Below are positions 57,740 to 64,000 of a DNA stretch of 64,000 bases, piece by piece. A program made the position numbers and the translations under genes. This DNA comes from Maribacter sp. MJ134 (lineage in GTDB: Bacteria > Bacteroidota > Bacteroidia > Flavobacteriales > Flavobacteriaceae): assembly GCF_003970695.1 (NCBI RefSeq), contig NZ_CP034570.1, positions 248,001 to 312,000 of the forward strand, given 5' to 3'. Positions within the stretch are counted from its first letter, which is position 1. Each line of letters opens with the position of its first letter. The notes below the pieces were generated by a model, which was given only the letters and a program-made list of their open reading frames with translations, searched no databases and was not told where the DNA came from.

Positions 57740-58519
57740 TTATAATTTAGCGAACATCTTTTGCATTTTTTCTGATTCTTCTTCCGCCAAAGCAGGGTCA
57801 ACCAAAATTCTACCACTGTGTTCGTCCGTGATTATTTTCTTACGAGAAGCAATTTCTACTTGTACTTGAGGCGGTATTGTAAAAAATGAACCCCCAGAAG
57901 CTCCTCTTTCGATGGGAACAACCGCCAGGCCGTTTTTAACGTTATTACGTATGCGGGCGTAGGCCTTCACCAAGCGTTCTTCTATTTTATCTTGGAATTT
58001 TATTGATTCTTCCAATAGTGCTTTTTCTTCTTTCTCGGTTTCTGCAAGAATAGCATCTAGCTCTCCTTTTTTATGTTTAAGATGTGCCTCGCGTTCGCTT
58101 AAACGCTCCTTTGTTTCAGAAATAACCTCTTTCTTTTGGTCTATCTGAGCTTTGAATTCCTTGATGTTTTTTTCAGCTAGTTGTATTTCCAACTCCTGAA
58201 ATTCTAGTTCTTTACTAATAGAGTTGAATTCTCTACTGTTACGGACATTTTTCTGCTGCTCCGTGTATTTCTTGATTAAAGCTTTTGCTTCCTCGATTAG
58301 ATTTTTCTTAGCACCTATTTCAAAATTGATAGTTTCTAAATCGGTTTTAAGTTTATCCATTCTAGTTTTTAGGCCTAGGACGTCATCTTCCAAATCTTCA
58401 ACTTCCAAAGGTAACTCACCGCGAACGTTGCGTATTTCATCTACTCTAGAGTCAATTAATTGCAGGTCATATAAAGCTCTTAATTTTGCTTCTACAGATG
58501 AATCTTCTTTTTTTGCCAT
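57740..58519 (-). CDS. Coiled-coil protein of the C4-type zinc-ribbon family without the cysteines
   Basis: The 259-residue protein is a long coiled coil (about 10-185), then a compact C-terminal segment (VVPIERGASGGSFFTIPPQV and IASRKKIITDEHSGRIL). In the typical family (pfam02591, CT398/zf-RING_7 type) this C-terminal part holds four cysteines that bind zinc in the pattern GACGGC and CEYCGR. Here those positions read GASGGS and DEHSGR, so no metal ligand remains, although the fold sequence is otherwise kept. It starts 2 bp after the Nif3-like gene and is in the same operon. The role is unknown; a structural or RNA-associated role is speculation. Confidence 0.88.
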   Translation of the reverse strand: MAKKEDSSVEAKLRALYDLQLIDSRVDEIRNVRGELPLEVEDLEDDVLGLKTRMDKLKTDLETINFEIGAKKNLIEEAKALIKKYTEQQKNVRNSREFNSISKELEFQELEIQLAEKNIKEFKAQIDQKKEVISETKERLSEREAHLKHKKGELDAILAETEKEEKALLEESIKFQDKIEERLVKAYARIRNNVKNGLAVVPIERGASGGSFFTIPPQVQVEIASRKKIITDEHSGRILVDPALAEEESEKMQKMFAKL

Positions 58520-58521
58520 AC

Positions 58522-59622
58522 TTAAAAATACTTGATAGGATTTGTTATACTTTCCGATAAACGGATTGCAAAATTAGGAATTTTTTTTGTAAGATAATCA
58601 ACTAATAGCGTTTTTGTAAACTGCTCAGTTTCAAAGTGTCCAATATCCGCAATTACCATTTGTTTTTCCGCTTCGTAAAATTGATGGTATTTTATGTCGG
58701 CCGTGACAAATACATCTGCCTTGGCTCGCTTTGCCGCACGTATTGCGAACGCTCCGCTACCTCCTAGAATAGCAACTTTTTTGATAGGCTTCCCAAGGAA
58801 CTCGGAATGTCTTACGACCGATGCGTTCATTTTGTCCTTAAGAAAGGTCATGAAAGCTTCTTCGGTTTGTGGCTCGTCTAGTTCACCTATCATCCCCATA
58901 CCAATATGTTGGTTGGTGTTTTCCAGTGTTGTCACTTCATAAGCTACTTCCTCATAAGGATGGTTCTCTTTTAGGGAAGTTAAAATCTTATGCTCGTTCA
59001 TTTTTGGATAAGTAAGAGATATCATTACCTCTTCTTCGATATGTGTTTTTCCTTTTTCTCCTTTTAGCGGATTGGTGTTTTCTCCAGGCCTAAAACTTCC
59101 TTTGCCTATAGTTGTAAAACTACAGTTGTCGTAGTTGCCAATAGTGCCAGCTCCTGCTTTAAATAATTCTTCTCGTAGTTGGTCTGCGGCGGCGATAGGT
59201 ACGTAGGTGACCAATTTTTTGATCGTTCCTAATTGAGGAATTAATATTTGTCTATTTTCTAATCCTAAAACTTCGCAAATTTTTGCATTTACACCATTAA
59301 AAGAATTGTCTAAGGCCGTATGAGGAGCGTAAATGGCTATATCGTTCCTAATGGCTTTTAAAACCGTACGCTCCACGTAATTTCTACCAGTCAGTTTTTT
59401 TAGCCCTTCAAAAATTATTGGGTGAAAGCTTATGATAAGGTTACAGTGGTTCGCGATCGCTTCATCGACAACGTGCTCCAAGGTGTCAAGGGTTACCAGT
59501 ATGCCGTTGACCTTCATATCTTTGTCACCAACGAGAAGGCCCACATTATCGAAGTCCTCTGCATAATCTAGTGGGGCCAGGTCTTCTAATATTTCTATAA
59601 CGCCATTTACTGTCATTTTCAA
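58522..59622 (-). CDS. Nif3-like dinuclear metal centre protein
   Basis: The 366-residue protein belongs to the Nif3/GTP cyclohydrolase 1 type 2 family (DUF34). Metal-binding segments are ISFHPIIFEGLKKL (His), YAPHTALDN and, near the C-terminus, DVFVTADIKYHQFYEA and IADIGHFETE. A PII-like insertion lies in the middle, as in the long bacterial forms (about 360-370 residues). The enzymatic role is unsettled. A candidate -7 box (TATCTTTG) lies on the minus strand at 59639-59646. It forms an operon with the coiled-coil gene 2 bp downstream. Confidence 0.92.
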   Translation of the reverse strand: MKMTVNGVIEILEDLAPLDYAEDFDNVGLLVGDKDMKVNGILVTLDTLEHVVDEAIANHCNLIISFHPIIFEGLKKLTGRNYVERTVLKAIRNDIAIYAPHTALDNSFNGVNAKICEVLGLENRQILIPQLGTIKKLVTYVPIAAADQLREELFKAGAGTIGNYDNCSFTTIGKGSFRPGENTNPLKGEKGKTHIEEEVMISLTYPKMNEHKILTSLKENHPYEEVAYEVTTLENTNQHIGMGMIGELDEPQTEEAFMTFLKDKMNASVVRHSEFLGKPIKKVAILGGSGAFAIRAAKRAKADVFVTADIKYHQFYEAEKQMVIADIGHFETEQFTKTLLVDYLTKKIPNFAIRLSESITNPIKYF

Positions 59623-59638
59623 TAAAATATAAGGTCAT

Positions 59639-59646
59639 CAAAGATA
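59639..59646 (-). promoter_or_regulatory. Candidate -7 box (TATCTTTG) for the Nif3 operon
   Basis: The element matches TAnnTTTG on the minus strand, 17 bp before the start at 59622, in the 45 bp divergent gap shared with lpxK. Confidence 0.4.
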
Positions 59647-59667
59647 AAATATTATATTTTCGTTCTG

Positions 59668-60666
59668 ATGCAACTGTTGAGAAAACTTCTTTTTCCCATT
59701 TCCTTGATTTATGCCCTGGTTGTACGTGTTAGGAACCTATTCTATGATAGAGGCCTATTTAAATCAACAAGCTATGAAACACCCATAATTTGCGTTGGTA
59801 ACCTCAGTGTTGGTGGTACCGGTAAGACGCCCATGGTAGAGTTTTTGATTAGAAGACTCCAAAAGGAAAATAAGTTGGCCGTATTGAGCAGAGGGTATAA
59901 ACGTAAAACATCAGGTTTTATAATAGCAAACACCAATACAGAGGTCGAGGATATTGGTGATGAACCCTTTCAGATATTTAATAAATTTCAAAACGTAAGT
60001 GTTGCGGTGGATGCCGATAGAAGAAACGGCATAGCTCGCCTTGATAAAACAGTTAATCCAGATATTATTATACTGGACGATGCTTTTCAACATAGACGCG
60101 TAAAGCCTTCACATAACATTTTACTTACTGCATATAACAATTTATATGTAAATGATTGGTACCTACCCACTGGCGATTTGAGGGATAGTAAATATGCTTC
60201 CCAAAGAGCGGATTTAATCGTCATAACCAAGTGTCCTGCTTCTATTTCTAAAAAGGAGAAAAATACGTTACGGTCACAAATTAACCCAAAAGCACATCAG
60301 AAGGTTTTATTCTCTTATTTGGAGTATGATAGTAAACTGTATAGCGGAAAAGGCGAAATTTATTTAGAGTCGCTCAAGGATAAAAAAGTTACCCTTGTCA
60401 CGGGCATTGCCAATCCACAACCATTATATCAATACGTAGTAACCAAAGGGTTGAGAGTAGAGCACTTGTCATTTGCAGACCATCATTTTTTTACGGAAAA
60501 TGAGCTGAAGTCGTTAAGGGCAAAAAGTATAATCATTACTACAGAAAAGGATTATATGCGTTTGGCTGGCAAGATTGAGAACCTTTACTATCTACCGATA
60601 AAACATGCTTTTTTTCCAGAAGATGCGACTGTAATAGAAAAGTATTTGAGTGCAATTACGAAGTAG
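59668..60666 (+). CDS. lpxK: Tetraacyldisaccharide 4'-kinase (LpxK)
   Basis: The 332-residue inner membrane enzyme adds the 4'-phosphate to the lipid A disaccharide precursor, giving lipid IVA. An N-terminal membrane-associated helix (KLLFPISLIYALVVRVRNLF) is followed by the P-loop motif GNLSVGGTGKTP (residues 44-55), the LSRGYKR motif, the DDAFQHRRV motif and the IITTEKDYMRL segment, all standard for LpxK. Length is normal. Its 3' end overlaps the convergent histidine kinase gene by 11 bp. It is divergent from the Nif3-like gene. Confidence 0.95.
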   Translation: MQLLRKLLFPISLIYALVVRVRNLFYDRGLFKSTSYETPIICVGNLSVGGTGKTPMVEFLIRRLQKENKLAVLSRGYKRKTSGFIIANTNTEVEDIGDEPFQIFNKFQNVSVAVDADRRNGIARLDKTVNPDIIILDDAFQHRRVKPSHNILLTAYNNLYVNDWYLPTGDLRDSKYASQRADLIVITKCPASISKKEKNTLRSQINPKAHQKVLFSYLEYDSKLYSGKGEIYLESLKDKKVTLVTGIANPQPLYQYVVTKGLRVEHLSFADHHFFTENELKSLRAKSIIITTEKDYMRLAGKIENLYYLPIKHAFFPEDATVIEKYLSAITK

Positions 60667-62875
60667 AGTTCTGAATTTTCTTATCAAAAATGTTCTCCCC
60701 TATTTTTTGATAGAAAATTTCTGGTTTAAAAGGTTTGGTGACTACATCGTTACATCCTGCGGCGTAAAAACTCTCCAAACTATCATCCAATGAAATAGCC
60801 GTAAGCGCTATAATCGGGGTTTGTTGGTCAAACTCACGTATTTGTATCGTTGCCTCTTCGCCACTGATTCCAGGCATGTGGATGTCCATTAAAATGGCAT
60901 CATAAACATTTTCCTTTGCAAGCACAACGGCCTCTTCGCCATTGCTGGCAATATCACTGGTGATATCTTTTTTGGTAAGCATTTTCTTGGTGATAACCTG
61001 GTTAATTTTGTTGTCCTCAACAATCATTAAATGTAGACCTTTAAAATCGTAATCTCTCTGTGTAATTTCGAAATCAACGGTATCAACAAGGTCTTCCAAG
61101 CTCTTCATGTCCACTTCAAAGAAAAAAGAACTGCCCTCGCCAAGGCTACTTTTGAGCTGAATTTTACTACCGAACAGTTTTAACAAGCTTTTTACGATAG
61201 TAAGGCCAAGACCAGTACCTCCATATTCCCTGTTTATCTGAATAGAGCCCTGTTCAAACCCTTCAAAAATACTTTGCTGTTTTTCTTTGGAAATACCGAT
61301 ACCGTCATCTTTAACCTCAAAATAGATTTTTACCTCCTCGTATTCTTTTTTTAGCAGTTTGGCAATTACGGTTACCTCTCCGTCTTTGGTGAATTTTATA
61401 GCGTTCCCTATAAGATTCATAAAAACTTGGGACAGCTTTAGAGGGTCACTCATCAAGTGGCTCGGAATGTCCGCGTCGTAATCCAGTATTATTTGTGTGT
61501 TGTTGGCTTTGGCGCTTTGCTGGAGGGAATCAATTACTTCATTGATAATCTTTTTCAAATTGAACTCCATGTTCAATGGCTCTAGCTTATTGGCATCAAT
61601 TTTATTAATGTGAAGAATATCGTTGATGAAGTTCAAAAGATAATCTCCAGAAAATTTTAATGCCTTCAGATGTTCTTTTTGATGGTCGGATGGATTTTCC
61701 TCTAAGAGTAAATGTGTAAGACCCGTTACCGCATACAATGGGGTTCTAAGCTCATGACTAACCGTGGACAAAAAGTTGGTTTTAGCTTCCATGGCCTGGA
61801 CCGCCCCATCCCTAGCAACCTGAAGTTCTTTATTTTTGGTTTGTAAGAGATCGTTTGTTTTTAATTTTATCTGGTTGTTGCGATATAGGGAAACCGCCAA
61901 AAGTGTTATGATTATAAGGAAGGCTGAGGTTAATATTGCTGTTATTTCAGACCTGTTTTGAGACTCGGTCAGTTCTTGGATTTTATCTTCCTGTCTTATG
62001 ATTTCCTCTGTTTTAAAATCATCCCGTATTTTATCGGCCGTCTTTGCTTCCAGTTTCAACTTTTCAATATTGAATATGGAATCTTTTATTTCAAGCAGAT
62101 TTCTATTGTTCGCTAAGGACTTATTGTACAGTCCTAATTTCTCATATACTTTTGTCAAGAGTTCATTAGCTTCTCTGATTTCCATAAAAAAGCCATTCTT
62201 ATTGGCCAATTCCAATGCATTTTCACCATTTTTTGCACTTTCTTCGAAATCTTCGGTACTTAGACCAAGTTCTGCAAGTCCAAGATAAGCTTGCGTGGAT
62301 AGGTAGTCTTTCTCGTAGATGTCTGTATTTACGACAAGTGAGTTTAAATTTTTTGAAGCACTCTCATACTTTTCCAAATTCATGTAAACTCGAGCTTCCG
62401 TCAAGAGAATGTTATTGAAAAAATTACGGTCATTATTTAATTGTTTGGCCTCATTGAGCATAAAAAGGGCCTGAAAATTCTGATTGCTACGGTAAAGCAA
62501 AATAGCCTCTATGTACTTGTGTATGGCATCTCCATATGGGTAGGCAATATCTTTTAGGAGTACACTAGCTCTATCCCAATAAAACTGGGTGTCGGCTTCC
62601 TTTTCTAATTTTAGGTATAAGAGCGCTAGCTCATGGTAACTGTCTATAAGCGACTTGATATCTTCGTTTTTCTCTGCCTCCTCCGAAGCCTTATCCAAAG
62701 TTTCTAAAGCTTGATCTATCTTATTCTGGTTCCTTAATTTTCGAGCTTCGTTGAAGTAGGGGGAAATATCCTTGTACGGAATGGAATCTTGTGCGTAAAA
62801 CGGGACTGCCATTACCGTGAGTAACAGTAGTAAAATAAAATTTCTAAGGCTTTTATGTAATGAAGAGAATTTCAA
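60656..62875 (-). CDS. TPR-containing hybrid sensor histidine kinase
   Basis: The 739-residue protein has a signal or anchor (NFILLLLLTVMAVPFYAQ), a periplasmic TPR-like helical domain (about 35-300), a membrane helix (TSAFLIIITLLAVSLY, about 315-335), a coiled linker, a HisKA domain with His374 in STVSHELRTP, a HATPase domain (FMNLIGNAIKFT, DDGIGISKE, GTGLGLTIVK) and a C-terminal receiver domain with Asp664 in AILMDIHMPG. It should autophosphorylate and pass phosphate to its own receiver, then perhaps to another regulator; no DNA-binding output is attached. Translation appears to start at TTG (62875), overlapping the TGA of the GAPDH gene (TTGA), so the two are translationally coupled. Confidence 0.93.
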   Translation of the reverse strand: MKFSSLHKSLRNFILLLLLTVMAVPFYAQDSIPYKDISPYFNEARKLRNQNKIDQALETLDKASEEAEKNEDIKSLIDSYHELALLYLKLEKEADTQFYWDRASVLLKDIAYPYGDAIHKYIEAILLYRSNQNFQALFMLNEAKQLNNDRNFFNNILLTEARVYMNLEKYESASKNLNSLVVNTDIYEKDYLSTQAYLGLAELGLSTEDFEESAKNGENALELANKNGFFMEIREANELLTKVYEKLGLYNKSLANNRNLLEIKDSIFNIEKLKLEAKTADKIRDDFKTEEIIRQEDKIQELTESQNRSEITAILTSAFLIIITLLAVSLYRNNQIKLKTNDLLQTKNKELQVARDGAVQAMEAKTNFLSTVSHELRTPLYAVTGLTHLLLEENPSDHQKEHLKALKFSGDYLLNFINDILHINKIDANKLEPLNMEFNLKKIINEVIDSLQQSAKANNTQIILDYDADIPSHLMSDPLKLSQVFMNLIGNAIKFTKDGEVTVIAKLLKKEYEEVKIYFEVKDDGIGISKEKQQSIFEGFEQGSIQINREYGGTGLGLTIVKSLLKLFGSKIQLKSSLGEGSSFFFEVDMKSLEDLVDTVDFEITQRDYDFKGLHLMIVEDNKINQVITKKMLTKKDITSDIASNGEEAVVLAKENVYDAILMDIHMPGISGEEATIQIREFDQQTPIIALTAISLDDSLESFYAAGCNDVVTKPFKPEIFYQKIGENIFDKKIQNSTS

Positions 62876-63882
62876 ATGTATTCTTTGTTGTTCATAAAAT
62901 GTATCAGGTCAATAATTCTACTGCTGTAGCCAGTTTCATTATCGTACCAGCCTATAATCTTAACCATTTTTCCTATTACGGACGTCATCTGAGAATCAAA
63001 CGTACAAGAATGGGAACTATTGTTTATATCAATAGATACTATAGGGTCTTCCGTATAATATAATATATTTTTCAATTCGTTTTCTGCCGACTTTTCAAAA
63101 GTATCATTTATTTCCTTAATAGTAATATTCCTTTTTACATTGAAAGTAATATCTGTCAAAGAACCATTAGGGACAGGAACCCGGATACCACAGCCACCGA
63201 TTACATCTGCTAAATCTGGAAAAATGCGGGTTAAGGCCTTAGCTGCTCCCGTGGTAGTAGGAACTATGGATTGAGATGCCGCTCTGGCCCTCCTTAAATC
63301 CCGATGCGGTTGATCGTGCAAACTTTGATCGCTCGTGTAAGAGTGAATTGTTGTAATATAAGCCTGTTCTATACCACATAGATCATTGATGACTTTTATC
63401 ATTGGCGCCGCATTGTTCGTGGTACACGAGGCGTTTGATAGTATTGCATCTTCCTTTGTTATGGTATTCTCATTAATGCCATAAACAATCATTTTAATGG
63501 CCTCGTCCACAGGTGGAACTGATAATATAACTTTCTTAGCACCATTTTTTAAATGAAAGTCCAAACTTTCCCTTGTTTTGAATTTACCCGAACATTCTAC
63601 AACTATATCAACCTTTTGATGGCTCCAATTTATCTCTTTGGGGTGGTTATGATTGGTAAGTTTTATCGCTTTTTTTTCTAGAATGATGTGTTCTTCATCA
63701 AAAGAGATGGACGAATTCATGATACCATGGATGCTATCGTATTTCAATAAATGTGATAGTGTTTTGGAATCCGCCAAATCATTAATGGCCACCACGTTGA
63801 GATTAGGGTGATGCTGAATGAGTCTAAACAATGTACGGCCTATACGACCAAAGCCATTAATACCTATGTTAACTGTTCCCAT
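62872..63882 (-). CDS. gap: Glyceraldehyde-3-phosphate dehydrogenase (type I)
   Basis: The 336-residue enzyme oxidises glyceraldehyde 3-phosphate to 1,3-bisphosphoglycerate with NAD. The NAD fold starts with NIGINGFGRIGRTLFR, the catalytic cysteine is Cys153 in SNASCTTN, and the HSYTSDQ and TGAAKALTRIFPDL segments are typical. Acidic residues after the second beta strand (VVAINDLADS) favour NAD over NADP. It is followed, with overlapping stop and start codons, by a hybrid histidine kinase. As it lies upstream of a sensor, it may be a dedicated paralogue rather than the main glycolytic copy. Confidence 0.95.
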   Translation of the reverse strand: MGTVNIGINGFGRIGRTLFRLIQHHPNLNVVAINDLADSKTLSHLLKYDSIHGIMNSSISFDEEHIILEKKAIKLTNHNHPKEINWSHQKVDIVVECSGKFKTRESLDFHLKNGAKKVILSVPPVDEAIKMIVYGINENTITKEDAILSNASCTTNNAAPMIKVINDLCGIEQAYITTIHSYTSDQSLHDQPHRDLRRARAASQSIVPTTTGAAKALTRIFPDLADVIGGCGIRVPVPNGSLTDITFNVKRNITIKEINDTFEKSAENELKNILYYTEDPIVSIDINNSSHSCTFDSQMTSVIGKMVKIIGWYDNETGYSSRIIDLIHFMNNKEYI

Positions 63883-63949
63883 GGCATAAAATTAAGGCTT
63901 TAAAAGCAGCTAAAGGCTTTAAATATTAAACTTGACGGGTATTCGAATC

Positions 63950-64000
63950 TTAATGAATATGTTTATGTGCCTTGTAGGAAGAACGCACTAAGGCACCGCT
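63950..64000 (-). CDS. lipA: Lipoyl synthase, C-terminal end (5' part outside window)
   Basis: The last 16 codons before the stop (stop at 63950-63952) read SGALVRSSYKAHKHIH, which matches the conserved C-terminal end of bacterial lipoyl synthases (the VRSSY motif with a basic tail). The reading frame is open to the window edge. Lipoyl synthase is a radical SAM enzyme that inserts sulfur into octanoyl groups to make lipoyl cofactors. Only the tail is visible, so the call rests on this motif. Confidence 0.75.
   Translation of the reverse strand, partial: SGALVRSSYKAHKHIH

Overview
The window is a 64 kb piece of chromosome from a member of the Bacteroidota, almost certainly the family Flavobacteriaceae and probably a marine or alga-associated strain. 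The evidence is the type IX secretion (T9SS) setting: PorP/SprF-like outer membrane proteins, type A and type B (CHU_C, gliding-associated) sorting domains, and giant Calx-beta adhesins. Flavobacterial family proteins (DUF6702, DUF4174, PorE-like OmpA proteins), few Shine-Dalgarno sites and TAnnTTTG-like -7 boxes agree with this. I cannot name the genus from the sequence alone.

Region 1 (1 to 13.4 kb) is mostly housekeeping. It starts with the first part of a secreted fibre-like protein on the minus strand. An envelope operon follows: two carboxypeptidase-regulatory-like proteins, a DUF6702 protein and an M1 metallopeptidase. Next come TatA and a PAP2 phosphatase, an O-methyltransferase, a GNAT acetyltransferase, kynureninase and an MFS transporter. 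A small decayed secreted-protein gene, a lipoprotein, an ECF sigma factor with a 65-residue partner, an MscS-type channel and a ClpP-type protease complete the region.

Region 2 (13.4 to 51.7 kb) is almost entirely on the minus strand and is a T9SS surface-protein island. It holds an OmpA/PorE-like protein with a PorP/SprF protein and a 1747-residue galactose-oxidase-like copper radical oxidase with eight discoidin-like repeats. It also holds four giant type B adhesins or adhesin fragments (1970, 1978, 2790 and about 2050 residues) and a second PorP/SprF gene 11 bp behind one of them. Two of the giant genes share a roughly 2.1 kb, nearly identical 3' block, including the downstream hairpin, exactly 14,002 bp apart. 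Repeat arrays with periods of 309, 348, 360 and 426 nt, and chimeric repeat units, point to ongoing recombination. The giant gene at 45.5 to 51.7 kb is split near its 5' end by a one-base frameshift.

Region 3 (51.7 to 64 kb) opens with a compact four-gene light-linked operon: flavin reductase-like protein, a 50-residue DUF2256 zinc-finger-like protein, cryptochrome DASH and an iron-sulfur bacterial cryptochrome/photolyase with all four cluster cysteines. Kynurenine 3-monooxygenase follows (kynureninase lies about 47 kb away in the same window), then a DUF4174 protein, a zinc-ribbon-family coiled coil that has lost its cysteines, a Nif3-like protein, LpxK, a TPR hybrid histidine kinase translationally coupled to GAPDH, and the last 16 codons of lipoyl synthase.

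No rRNA, tRNA, CRISPR array, insertion sequence or prophage was recognised. The strongest candidates for new biology are the secreted copper radical oxidase with its repeat array, the DUF2256/flavin reductase/dual cryptochrome operon, and the recombining pair of giant adhesins.
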